A DNA stretch of 64,000 nucleotides, taken from positions 13,844,001-13,908,000 of the forward strand of contig NW_027488369.1 in assembly GCF_051014445.1 (NCBI RefSeq). The letters are read 5' to 3'. Shown here piece after piece: positions 24,796 to 36,690 of this stretch. Position 1 is the stretch's first letter. Each line of letters begins with the position of its first letter. Under the pieces are notes generated by a model, which saw nothing but the letters and a program-made list of their open reading frames with translations, was not told the origin of the DNA and did no database searches. Source of the stretch: Colletes latitarsis (Eukaryota; Arthropoda; Insecta; Hymenoptera; Colletidae). The position numbers were made by a program, and so were the translations under genes.

Positions 24796-26360
24796 ACGCT
24801 GGTTATGTCTGGGTTAGTTCTGGGATTTGCCGTCATCTGGATCGTACTTTCGCATTTTTCGCATACTTGTTGGCCAGACCCTGGCCCTTTTCTCGTTTGG
24901 AACACGTAGTAATGTGGTACCACACTGTAACAGTCAATAAAAGCTGGTTCCGATTAGTATATTAGAGGATAACGCAGGTTATGTCTGTGTTAGTTCTGGT
25001 ATTTGCAATCATCTGGCTCATACTTTCGCGTTTTTCGCATACTTGTTGGCCAGATCCTTTGCCTTTTTCTGGTTTGGATCACGTAGTAATGTTGTACCAC
25101 ACTGAAACAGTCAATAGAAGCTGGTTCCGATTAGTATTTTAGAGGATAACGCCGTTTATGTCTCGGTTAGGTCTGGGATTTGTCCTCATCTGGCTCATAC
25201 TTTCGCGTTTTTCGCACACTTGTTAGCCAGACCCTGGCCTTTTTCTGGTTCGGATCACGCAGTAATGTGGTACCACACTGAAACGGTCAATGGAAGCAGG
25301 TTCCGATTAGTATTTTAGAGGATAACGCCGGTTATGTCTCGGTTAGGTCTGGTATTTGCCCTCATCTGGCTCATACTTTCGCATTTTTCGCATACTTGTT
25401 GGCCAGATCATGGCCTTTTTCTGGGTTGGATCACGTAGTAATGCGGTACCACATCGAAGCAGTCAATTAAACCTGGTTACGATTAATATTTTAGAGGATA
25501 ACGCCGGTTATGTCTCGGTTTGGTCTGGGATTTGCCCTCATCTGGCTCGTACTTTCGCATTTTGCGCATACTTGTTGGCCAGATCCTGGGTTTTTTCTGG
25601 TTTGGATCCCGTAGTAATGTGGTTCCACAACGAAACAGTCAATTAAACCTGGTTGAGATTAATATTTTAGAGGATAACGCCGGTTATGTCTCGGGTAGGT
25701 CTGGGATTTGTCCTCATCTGGCTCGTACTTTCGCATTTTTCGCATACTTGTTGGCCACATCCTGGCCTTCTTCTGGCTTGGGCCACGTAGTAATGTGGTA
25801 CCACACCGAAACAGTCAATTAAACCTGGTTGCGAATAATATTTTAGAGGATAACGCCGGTTATGTCTCGGTTAGGTCTGGGATTTGCCCTCGTCTGGATC
25901 GTACTTTCGCATTTTTCGCATACTTGTTGGCCAGATCCTTGGCTTTTTCTGGTTTGGATCCCGCAGTAATGTGGTTCCACAACGAAACAGTCAATTATAC
26001 CTGGTTACGATTAATATTTTAGAGGATAACGCTGGTTATGTCTCGGTTAGGTCTGGTATTTGCCCTCATCTGGCTCGTACTTTCGCATTTTTCGCATACT
26101 TGTTGGCCACATCCTGGCCTTCTACTGGCTTGGGCCACGTAGTAAAGAGGTGCCACACTGAAACAGTCAATTAAACCTGGTTCCGATTAATACTTTAGAG
26201 GATAACGCCGTTTATGTCTCGGGTAGGTCTGGGATTTGTCCTCATCTTGCTCGTACTTTCGCGTTTTTCGCATACTTGTAGGCCAGATTCTGGCCTTTTT
26301 CTGGTTTGGATCACGTAGTAATGTGGTACCACACTGAAACAGTCAATAAAAGCTGGTTCC
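24796..26360. repeat. Block R, copy 1
   Basis: This ~1.6 kb block matches 58,021-59,585 at a shift of 33,225. Rare shared variants include GGCACCACATCGAAGC-type monomers (ACATCGAAGCAG near 25,451 and 58,676), CTTCTACTGGCTTGGG near 26,120 and 59,345, and CGTCTGGATCG near 25,890 and 59,115. Its first ~1 kb also matches 38.5-39.5 kb. Confidence 0.85.
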
Positions 26361-26589
26361 GATTTGTATTTTAGAGGATAACGCCGGTTATGTCTCGGGT
26401 AGGTCTGGGATTTGTCCTCATCTGGCTCGTACTTTCGCGTTTTACGCATACTTGTTGGCCAGATCCTGGCCTTTTTCTGGTTTGAATCACGTAGTAAGGC
26501 GGTACCACACCGAAGCAGTCAATTAAACCTGGTTGCGATTAATATTTTATAGGATAACGCCGGTTATGTCTCGGTTTGGTCTGGGATTT

Positions 26590-27365
26590 GCCCTCATCTG
26601 GCTCGTACTTTCGCGTTTTTCGCATACTTGTTGGCCAGATCCTGGCCTTTTTCTGGCTTGGACCACGTAGTAATGTGGTACCACAACGAAACAGTCAATT
26701 AAACCTGGTTGCGAATAATATTTTAGAGGATAACGCCGGTTATGTCTCGGTTAGGTCTGGGATTTGCCCTCATCTGGATCGTACTTTCGCATTTTTCGCA
26801 TACTTGTTGGCCAGATCCTGGGTTTTTTCTGGTTTGGATCCCGCAGTAATGTGGTTCCAGAACGAAACAGTCAATTAAACCTGGTTGCGATTAACATTTT
26901 AGAGGATAACGCCGGTTATGTCTCGGTTAGGTCTGGTATTTGCCCTCATCTGGCTCGTACTTTCGCATTTTTCGCATACTTGTTGGCCACATCCTGGCCT
27001 TCTTCTGGCTTGGTCCACGTAGTAAAGAGGTACCACACTGAAACAGTAAATTAAACCTGGTTCCGATCAATACTTTAGAGGATAACGCCGGTTATGTCTC
27101 GGGTAGGTCTGGGATTTGTCCTCATCTGGCTCGTACTTTCGCATTTTTCGCATACTTGTTGGCCAGATCCTGGGTTTTTTCTGGTTTGGATCACGTAGTA
27201 ATGCGGTACCACACCGAAGCAGTCAATTAAACCTGGTTGCGATTAATATTTTAGAGGATAACGCCGGTTATGTCTCGGTTTGGTCTGGGATTTGCCCTCA
27301 TCTGGCTCGTACTTTCGCATTTTGCGCATACTTGTTGGCCCGATCCTGGGATTTTTCTGGTTTGG
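26590..27365. repeat. Block S, copy 1
   Basis: It matches 60,518-61,293 (shift 33,928) and 42,606-43,330. Private shared variants are TTCCAGAACGAAAC near 26,856, 42,871 and 60,783 and GATTAACATTTTAG near 26,888. Just upstream, TTTGAATCACGTAGTAAGG (~26,480) also has counterparts near 42,331 and 60,234, one monomer out of register. Confidence 0.82.
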
Positions 27366-27519
27366 ACCACGTAGTAATGTGGTACCACACCGAAACAGTC
27401 AATTAAACCTGGTTGCGAATAATATTTTAGAGGATAACGCCGGTTATGTCTCGGTTAGGTCTGGGATTTGCCCCCATCTGGCTCGTACTTTCGCATTTTT
27501 CGCATACTTGTTGGCCAGA

Positions 27520-28320
27520 TCCTGGCCGTTTTCTGGCTTGGACCACGTAGTAATGTGGTACCACACCGAAACAGTCAATTAAACCTGGTTGCGAATAATA
27601 TTTTAGAGGATAACGCCGGTTATGTCTCGGCTTGGTCTGGGATTTGCCCTCATCTGGCTCGTACTTTCGCATTTTGCGCATACTTGTTGGCCAGATCCTG
27701 GGTTTTTTCTGGTTTGGATCCCGTAGTAATGTGGTTCCACAACGAAACAGTCAATTAAACCTGGTTGAGATTAATATTTTAGAGGATAACGCCGGTTATG
27801 TCTCGGGTAGGTCTGGGATTTGTCCTCATCTGGCTCGTACTTTCGCGTTTTTCGCATACTTTTTGGCCAGATCCTGGCCGTTTTCTGGCTTGGACCACGT
27901 AGTAATGTGGTACCACACCGAAACAGTCAATTAAACCTGGTTGCGAATAATATTTTAGAGGATAACGCCGGTTATGTCTCGGCTTGGTCTGGGATTTGCC
28001 CTCATCTGGCTCGTACTTTCGCATTTTGCGCATACTTGTTGGCCAGATCCTGGGTTTTTTCTGGTTTGGATCCCGTAGTAATGTGGTTCCACAACGAAAC
28101 AGTCAATTAAACCTGGTTGAGATTAATATTTTAGAGGATAACGCCGGTTATGTCTCGGGTAGGTCTGGGATTTGTCCTCATCTGGCTCGTACTTTCGCGT
28201 TTTTCGCATACTTTTTGGCCAGATCCTGGCCGTTTTCTGGCTTGGACCACGTAGTAATGTGGTACCACACCGAAACAGTCAATTAAACCTGGTTGCGAAT
28301 AATATTTTAGAGGATAACGC
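27520..28320. repeat. Dimeric tandem repeat (352 bp)
   Basis: A two-monomer unit is repeated at least twice in a row. The rare variant CTCGGCTTGGTC occurs at ~27,626 and ~27,978, exactly 352 bp apart, and GATCCTGGCCGTTTTC occurs at ~27,521, ~27,873 and ~28,225. Within the unit the two monomers are clearly different from each other (GTTGAGATT against TTGCGAATAAT types). Confidence 0.88.
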
Positions 28321-29260
28321 CGGTTATGTCTCGGTTAGGTCTGGGATTTGTCCTCATCTGGCTCGTACTTTCGCGTTTTTCGCATACTTGTTGGCCAGAT
28401 CATGGCCTTTTTCTGGTTTGGATATCGTAGTAATGCGGTACCACACCGAAGCAGTCAATTAAACCTGGTTGCGATTAATATTTTAGAGGATAACGCCGGT
28501 TATGTCTCGGTTTGGTCTGGGATTTGCCCTCATCTGGCTTGTACTTTCGCATTTTTCGCATACTTCTTGGCCCGATCCTGGGATTTTTCTGGTTTGGATC
28601 TCGTAGTAATGTGTTGCCACACTGAAACAGTCATTAAAAGCATGTTCCGATTCGTATTTTAGAGGTTAACGCTGGTTATGTCAGGCATAGTTCTGGTATT
28701 TGCAATCATCTGGCTCATACTTTCGCATTTTTCGCATACTTGTTGGCCAGATCATGGCCTTTTTCTAGTTTGGATCACGTAGTAATGCGGTACCACACCG
28801 AAGCAGCCAATTAATCCTGGTTGCGATTAATATTTTAGAGGATAACGCCGGTTATGTCTCGGTTTGGTCTGGGATTTGTCCTCATCTGGCTCATACTTTC
28901 GCATTTTTCGCATACTTGTTGGGCACATCCTGGCCTTCTTCTGGCTTGGACCACGTAGTAAAGAGGTACCACACTGAAACAGTAAATTAAACCTGGTTCC
29001 GATTAATACTTTAGAGGATAACGCCGGTTATGTCTCGGGTAGTTCTGGGATTTGTCCTCATCTGGCTCGTACTTTCGCGTTTTTCGCATACTTGTTGGCC
29101 AGATCATGGCCTTTTTCTGGTTTGGATCACGTAGTAATGCGGTACCACACCGAAGCAGTCAATTAAACCTGGTTGCGATTAATATTTTAGAGGATAACGC
29201 CGGTTATGTCTCGGTTTGGTCTGGGATTTGCCCTCATCTGGCTTGTACTTTCGCATTTTT
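28320..29260. repeat. Block T, copy 1 (GGTTAACGC monomer cluster)
   Basis: About five monomers centred on AGAGGTTAACGCTGG near 28,671. The cluster is shared with ~31.31-32.2, ~32.72-33.63, ~43.99-44.9 and ~62.42-63.35 kb in the same order. Flanking marks are CTTGGCCCGATCCTGGG on the left and CAGCCAATTAATCC on the right. This copy has a GATATCGTAG variant near 28,422. Confidence 0.83.
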
Positions 29261-30680
29261 CGCATACTTCTTGGCCAGATCCTGGGTTTTTTCTGGTTTG
29301 GATCCCGCAGTAATGTGGTTCCACAACGAAACAGTCAATTAAACCTGGTTGCGATTAATATTTTAGAGGATAACGCCGGTTATGTCTCTGTTAGGTCTGG
29401 TACTTGCCCTCATCTGGCTCATACTTTCGCATTTTTCGCATACTTGTTGGCCAGATCATGGCCTTTTTCTGGTTTGGATCACGTAGTAATGCGGTACCAC
29501 ACCGAAGCAGTCAATTAAACCTGGTTGCGATTAATATTTTAGAGGATAACGCCGGTTATGTCTTGGTTTGGTCTGGGATTTGCCCTCATCTGGCTCGTAC
29601 TTTCGCATTTTGCGCATACTTGTTGGCCAGATCCTGGGTTTTTTCTGGTTTGGATCCCGTAGTAATGTGGTTCCACAACGAAACAGTCAATTAAACCTGG
29701 TTCCGATTAATACTTTAGAGGGTAACGCCGGTTATGTCTCGGGTAGGTCTGGGATTTGTCCTCATCTGGCTCGTACTTTCGCGTTTTTCGCTTACTTGAT
29801 GGCCTGATCCTAGCCTTTTTCTGGTTCGGATCACGCAGTAATGTGGTACCACACTGAAACAGTCAATAAAAGCTGGTTCCGATTAGTATTTTAGAGGATA
29901 ACGCTGGTTATGTCTGTGTTAGTTCTGGTATTTGAAACCATCTGGCTCATACTTTCGCGTTTTTCGCACACTTGTTGGCCAGACCCTGGCCCTTTTCTCG
30001 TTTGGAACACGTAGTAATGTGCTACCACACTGAAATAGTCAATAGAGGCTGGTTCCGATAAGTATTTTAGAGGATAACGCTGGTTATGTCTGGGTTAGTT
30101 CTGGTATTTGCAATCATCTGGCTCATACTTTGGCGTTTTTCGCATACTTGTTGACCAGATCCTGGGTTTTTTCTGTTTTGGATCCCGTAGTAATGAGGTT
30201 CCACACCGAAACAGTCAATTAAACTGGTAGCGATTAATATTTTAGAGGATAACGCCGGTTATGTCTCGGGTAGGTCTGGGATTTGTCCTCATCTGGCTCG
30301 TACTTTCGCGTTTTTCGCATACTTGTTGGCCAGATCCTGGCCTTTTTCTGGTTTGGATCATGTAGTAATGTGGTACCACACTGTAACAGTCAATAAAAGC
30401 TGGTTCCGATTAGTATTTTAGAGGATAACGCAGGTTATGTCTGTGTTAGTTCTGGTATTTGCAATCATGTGGCTCATACTTTCGCGTTTTTCGCATACTT
30501 GTTGGCAGGATCCTTTGCCTTTTTCTGGTTTGGATCACGTAGTAATGTTGTACCACACTGAAACAGTCAAAAGAAGCTGGTTCCGATTAGTATTTTAGAG
30601 GATAACGCCGGTTATGTCTCGGTTAGGTCTGGTATTTGCCCTCATCTGGCTCATACTTTCGCATTTTTCGCATACTTGTT
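29260..30680. repeat. Mosaic monomers between blocks
   Basis: The order of classes is GATCATGGCC/GAAGCAG, GATCCTAGCC, AATAAAAGCTGG, TTTGGAACACG, TTGACCAGATCC, ACTGTAACAGTC, then GATCCTTTGCC. This order recurs near 23.3, 34.2, 35.4, 40.0 and 45.5 kb and is the closest thing to a core higher-order unit in domain 2. No gene is visible. Confidence 0.75.
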
Positions 30681-33640
30681 GGCCAGATCATGGCCTTTTT
30701 CTGGTTTGGATCACGTAGTAATGCGGTACCACATCGAAGCAGTCAATTAAACCTGGTTGCGATTAATATTTTAGAGGATAACGCCGGTTATGTCTCGGTT
30801 TGGTCTGGGATTTGCCCTCATCTGGCTCGTACTTTCGCATTTTGCGCATACTTGTTGGCCAGATCCTGGGTTTTTTCTGGTTTGGATCCCGTAGTAATGT
30901 GGTTCCACAACGAAACAGTCAATTAAACCTGGTTGAGATTAATATTTTAGAGGATAACGCCGGTTATGTCTCGGGTAGGTCTGGGATTTGTCCTCATCTG
31001 GCTCGTACTTTCGCGTTTTTCGCATACTTTTTGGCCAGATCCTGGCCGTTTTCTGGCTTGGACCACGTAGTAATGTGGTACCACACCGAAACAGTCAATT
31101 AAACCTGGTTGCGAATAATATTTTAGAGGATAACGCCGGTTATGTCTCGGTTAGGTCTGGGATTTGCCCTCATCTGGCTCGTACTTTCGCATTTTTCGCA
31201 TACTTGTTGGCCACATCCTGGCCTTCTTCTGGCTTGGACCACGTAGTAAAGAGGTACCACACTGAAACAGTAAATTAAACCTGATTCCGATTAATACTTT
31301 AGAGGATAACGCCGGTTATGTCTCGGGTAGGTCTGGGATTTGTCCTCATCTGGCTCGTACTTTCGCGTTTTTCGCATACTTGTTGGCCAGATCATGGCCT
31401 TTTTCTGGTTTGGATCACGTAGTAATGCGGTACCACACCGAAGCAGTCAATTAAACCTGGTTGCGATTAATATTTTAGAGGATAACGCCGGTTATGTCTC
31501 GGTTTGGTCTGGGATTTGCCCTCATCTGGCTTGTACTTTCGCATTTTTCGCATACTTCTTGGCCCGATCCTGGGATTTTTCTGGTTTGGATCTCGTAGTA
31601 ATGTGTTGCCACACTGAAACAGTCATTAAAAGCATGTTCCGATTCGTATTTTAGAGGTTAACGCTGGTTATGTCAGGCATAGTTCTGGTATTTGCAATCA
31701 TCTGGCTCATACTTTCGCATTTTTCGCATACTTGTTGGCCAGATCATGGCCTTTTTCTAGTTTGGATCACGTAGTAATGCGGTACCACACCGAAGCAGCC
31801 AATTAATCCTGGTTGCGATTAATATTTTAGAGGATAACGCCGGTTATGTCTCGGTTTGGTCTGGGATTTGTCCTCATCTGGCTCATACTTTCGCATTTTT
31901 CGCATACTTGTTGGCCACATCCTGGCCTTCTTCTGGCTTGGACCACGTAGTAAAGAGGTACCACACTGAAACAGTAAATTAAACCTGGTTCCGATTAATA
32001 CTTTAGAGGATAACGCCGGATATGTCTCGGGTAGGTCTGGGATTTGTCCTCATCTGGCTCGTACTTTCGCGATTTTCGCATACTTGTTGGCCAGATCATG
32101 GCCTTTTTCTGGTTTGGATCACGTAGTAATGCGGTACCACACCGAAGCAGTCAATTAAACCTGGTTGCGATTAATATTTTAGAGGATAACGCCGGTTATG
32201 TCTCGGTTTGGTCTGGGATTTGCCCTCATCTGGCTCGTACTTTCGCATTTTGCGCATACTTGTTGGCCAGATCCTGGGTTTTTTCTGGTTTGGATCCCGT
32301 AGTAATGTGGTTCCACAACGAAACAGTCAATTAAACCTGGTTGAGATTAATATTTTAGAGGATAACGCCGGTTATGTCTCGGGTAGGTCTGGGATTTGTC
32401 CTCATCTGGCTCGTACTTTCGCGTTTTTCGCATACTTTTTGGCCAGATCCTGGCCGTTTTCTGGCTTGGACCACGTAGTAATGTGGTACCACACCGAAAC
32501 AGTCAATTAAACCTGGTTGCGAATAATATTTTAGAGGATAACGCCGGTTATGTCTCGGTTAGGTCTGGGATTTGCCCTCATCTGGCTCGTACTTTCGCAT
32601 TTTTCGCATACTTGTTGGCCACATCCTGGCCTTCTTCTGGCTTGGACCACGTAGTAAAGAGGTACCACACTGAAACAGTAAATTAAACCTGATTCCGATT
32701 AATACTTTAGAGGATAACGCCGGTTATGTCTCGGGTAGGTCTGGGATTTGTCCTCATCTGGCTCGTACTTTCGCGTTTTTCGCATACTTGTTGGCCAGAT
32801 CATGGCCTTTTTCTGGTTTGGATCACGTAGTAATGCGGTACCACACCGAAGCAGTCAATTAAACCTGGTTGCGATTAATATTTTAGAGGATAACGCCGGT
32901 TATGTCTCGGTTTGGTCTGGGATTTGCCCTCATCTGGCTTGTACTTTCGCATTTTTCGCATACTTCTTGGCCCGATCCTGGGATTTTTCTGGTTTGGATC
33001 TCGTAGTAATGTGTTGCCACACTGAAACAGTCATTAAAAGCATGTTCCGATTCGTATTTTAGAGGTTAACGCTGGTTATGTCAGGCATAGTTCTGGTATT
33101 TGCAATCATCTGGCTCATACTTTCGCATTTTTCGCATACTTGTTGGCCAGATCATGGCCTTTTTCTAGTTTGGATCACGTAGTAATGCGGTACCACACCG
33201 AAGCAGCCAATTAATCCTGGTTGCGATTAATATTTTAGAGGATAACGCCGGTTATGTCTCGGTTTGGTCTGGGATTTGTCCTCATCTGGCTCATACTTTC
33301 GCATTTTTCGCATATACTTGTTGGCCACATCCTGGCCTTCTTCTGGCTTGGACCACGTAGTAAAGAGGTACCACACTGAAACAGTAAATTAAACCTGGTT
33401 CCGATTAATACTTTAGAGGATAACGCCGGATATGTCTCGGGTAGGTCTGGGATTTGTCCTCATCTGGCTCGTACTTTCGCGTTTTTCGCATACTTGTTGG
33501 CCAGATCATGGCCTTTTTCTGGTTTGGATCACGTAGTAATGCGGTACCACACCGAAGCAGTCAATTAAACCTGGTTGCGATTAATATTTTAGAGGATAAC
33601 GCCGGTTATGTCTCGGTTTGGTCTGGGATTTGCCCTCATC
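30680..33640. repeat. 8-monomer tandem duplication (1,408 bp)
   Basis: About 30,680-32,087 is repeated at 32,088-33,497, with a partial third start to ~33,640. Diagnostic variants recur 1,408 bp apart, for example CCTGATTCCGATTAATAC near 31,280 and 32,688 and AGAGGTTAACG near 31,652 and 33,060. A 2-bp insertion at ~33,313 (CGCATATACTTG) changes the shift to 1,410 beyond that point. Confidence 0.9.
33311..33320. repeat. 2-bp insertion marking one repeat copy
   Basis: CATATACTTG here replaces the usual CATACTTG. It is a two-base duplication of AT and is absent from the aligned positions near 31,903, 44,578 and 63,018. It dates after the duplication and can serve as a marker of this copy. Confidence 0.9.
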
Positions 33641-34026
33641 TGGCTTGTACTTTCGCATTTTTCGCATACTTCTTGGCCAGATCCTGGGTTTTTTCTGGTT
33701 TGGATCCCGCAGTAATGTGGTTCCACAACGAAACAGTCAATTAAACCTGGTTGCGATTAATATTTTAGAGGATAACGCCGGTTATGTCTCGGTTAGGTCT
33801 GGTATTTGTCCTCATCTGGCTCGTACTTTCGCATTTTTCGCATACTTGTTGGCCACATCCTGGCCTTCTTCTGGCTTGGACCACGTAGTAAAGAGGTACC
33901 ACACTGAAACAGTCAATTAAACCTGGTTCCGATTAATACTTTAGAGGATAACGCCGGTTATGTCTCGGGTAGGTTTGGGATTTGTCCTCATCTGGCTCGT
34001 ACTTTCGCGTTTTTCGCATACTTGTA

Positions 34027-34041
34027 GGCCAGATCCTGGCC
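34027..34041. repeat. Recurrent 15-base hairpin dyad (example)
   Basis: GGCCAGATCCTGGCC has two 6-base complementary arms around ATC. The same dyad or a near version (GGCCAGACCCTGGCC, GGCCACATCCTGGCC, GGCCAGATCATGGCC) opens most monomers, for example 6,560-6,574. In monomers with GGCCAGATCCTGGG a 4-base arm pair remains. Confidence 0.85.
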
Positions 34042-34067
34042 TTTTTCTGGTTTGGATCACGTAGTAA

Positions 34068-34079
34068 TGTGGTACCACA
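34068..34079. repeat. Recurrent 12-base perfect palindrome (example)
   Basis: TGTGGTACCACA is its own reverse complement. It recurs in very many monomers, for example 6,601-6,612. In the TGTGGTTCCACA class the 5-base arms are kept and only the central two bases do not pair. It sits about 26 bases after the GGCCAG dyad. Confidence 0.88.
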
Positions 34080-35449
34080 CTGAAACAGTCAATAAAAGCT
34101 GGTTCCGATTAGTATTTTAGAGGATAACACTGGTTATGTCTGTGTTAGTTCTGGTATTTGAAACCATCTGGCTCATACTTTCGCGTTTTTCGCACACTTG
34201 TTGGCCAGACCCTGGCCCTTTTCTCGTTTGGAACACGTAGTAATGTGGTACCACACTGAAATAGTCAATAGGGGCTGGTTCCGATAAGTATTTTAGAGGA
34301 TAACGCTGGTTATGTCTGGGTTAGTTCTGGTATTTGCAATCATCTGGCTCATACTTTGGCGTTTTTCGCATACTTGTTGACCAGATCCTGGGTTTTTTCT
34401 GTTTTGGATCCCGTAGTAATGAGGTTCATCACCGAAACAGGCAATTAGATTGGTTGCGATTAATATTTTAGAGGATAACGCCGGTTATGTCTCGGGTAGG
34501 TCTGGGATTTGTCCTCATCTGGCTCGACTTTCGCGTTTTTCGCATACTTGTTGGCCAGATCCTGGCCTTTTTCTGGTTTGGATCACGTAGTAATGTGGTA
34601 CCACACTGTAACAGTCAATAAAAGCTGGTTCCGATTAGTATTTTAGAGGATAACGCAGGTTATGTCTGTGTTAGTTCTGGTATTTGCAATCATCTGGCTC
34701 ATACTTTCGCGTTTTTCGCATACTTGTTGGCCCGATCCTTTGCCTTTTTCTGGTTTGGATCACGTAGTAATGTTGTACCACACTGAAACAGGCAATAGAA
34801 GCTGGTTCCGATTAGTATTTTAGAGGATAACGCCGGTTATGTCTCTGTTAGGTCTGGTACTTGCCCTCATCTGGCTCATACTTTCGCATTTTTCGCATAC
34901 TTGTTGGCCAGATCATGGCCTTTTTCTGGTTTGGATCACGTAGTAATGCGGTACCACACCGAAGCAGTCAATTAAACCTGGTTGCGATTAATATTTTAGA
35001 GGATAACGCCGGTTATGTCTTGGTTTGGTCTGGGATTTGCCCTCATCTGGCTCGTACTTTCGCATTTTGCGCATACTTGTTGGCCAGATCCTGGGTTTTT
35101 TCTGGTTTGGATCCCGTAGTAATGTAGTTCCACAACGAAACAGTCAATTAAACCTGGTTCCGATTAATACTTTAGAGGGTAACGCCGGTTATGTCTCGGG
35201 TAGGTCTGGGATTTGTCCTCATCTGGCTCGTACTTTCGCGTTTTTCGCTTACTTGATGGCCTGATCCTAGCCTTTTTCTGGTTCGGATCACGCAGTAATG
35301 TGGTACCACACTGAAACAGTCAATAAAAGCTGGTTCCGATTAGTATTTTAGAGGATAACGCTGGTTATGTCTGTGTTAGTTCTGGTATTTGAAACCATCT
35401 GGCTCATACTTTCGCGTTTTTCGCACACTTGTTGGCCAGACCCTGGCCC

Positions 35450-36690
35450 TTTTCTCGTTTGGAACACGTAGTAATGTGGTACCACACTGAAATAGTCAAT
35501 AGAGGCTGGTTCCGATAAGTATTTTAGAGGATAACGCTGGTTATGTCTGGGTTAGTTCTGGTATTTGCAATCATCTGGCTCATACTTTGGCGTTTTTCGC
35601 ATACTTCTTGACCAGATCCTGGGTTTTTTCTGTTTTGGATCCCGTAGTAATGAGGTTCCACACCGAAACAGTCAATTAAACTGGTAGCGATTAATATTTT
35701 AGAGGATAACGCCGGTTATGTCTCGGGTAGGTCTGGGATTTGTCCTCATCTGGCTCGTACTTTCGCGTTTTTCGCATACTTGTTGGCCAGATCCTGGCCT
35801 TTTTCTGGTTTGGATCACGTAGTAATGTGGTACCACACTGTAGCAGTCAATAAAAGCTGGTTCCGATTAGTATTTTAGAGGATAACGCAGGTTATGTCTG
35901 TGTTAGTTCTGGTATTTGCAATCATCTGGCTCATACTTTCGCGTTTTTCGCATACTTGTTGGCAGGATCCTTTGCCTTTTTCTGGTTTGGATCACGTAGT
36001 AATGTTGTACCACACTGAAACAGTCAATAGAAGCTGGTTCCGATTAGTATTTTAGAGGATAACGCCGGTTATGTCTCGGTTACGTCTGGTATTTGCTCTC
36101 ATCTGGCTCATACTTTCGCATTTTTCGCATACTTGTTGGCCAGATCATGGCCTTTTTCTAGTTTGGATCACATAGTAATGCGGTACCACACCGAAGCAGC
36201 CAATTAATCCTGGTTGCGATTAATATTTTAGAGGATAACGCCGGTTATGTCTCGGTTTGGTCTGGGATTTGTCCTCATCTGGCTCATACTTTCGCATTTT
36301 TCGCATACTTGTTGGCCACATCCTGGCCTTCTTCTGGCTTGGACCACGTAGTAAAGAGGTACCACACTGAAACTGTAAATTAAACCTGGTTCCGATTAAT
36401 ACTTTAGAGGATAACGCCGGTTATGTCTCGGGTAGGTCTGGGATTTGTCCTCATCTGGCTCGTACTTTCGCGTTTTTCGCATACTTGTTGGCCAGATCCT
36501 GGCCTTTTTCTGGTTTGGATCACGTAGTAATGTGGTACCACACTGTAACAGTCAATAAGTGCTGGTTCCGATTAGTATTTTAGAGGATAACGCCGGTTAT
36601 GTCTCGGTTAGGTCTGGTATTTGCCCACATCTGGCTCATACTTTCGCATTTTTCGCATACTTGTTGGCCAGATCATGGCCTTTTTCTGGT
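35450..36690. repeat. Block U, copy 1
   Basis: It matches 45,482-46,717 at a shift of about 10,032. Shared rare variants are CTTCTTGACCAG near 35,603, CTGTAGCAGTC near 35,838, GGTTACGTCTGG near 36,078, CACATAGTAATG near 36,169 and CAATAAGTGCTGG near 36,550. The match ends near 36,685, where this copy reads GGTTTGAATCACG and the other reads GGCTTGGACCACG. Confidence 0.85.

Larger units (their letters stand above)
33640..35450. repeat. Mosaic monomers of domain 2
   Basis: The part to ~34.3 kb recurs at 43.6-45.45 kb (to ~45.4) and at the end of the window, including the private CAATAGGGGCTGG near 34,266 and 63,968. Small deletions are seen: CTCGACTTTCG lacks 2 bases near 34,526, and TTCATCACCGAAAC is altered near 34,425. 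The stretch 34.8-35.45 kb resembles 29.4-30.0 and 39.5-40.1 kb (AATGTAGTTCC near 35,121 and 39,697). Confidence 0.78.
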
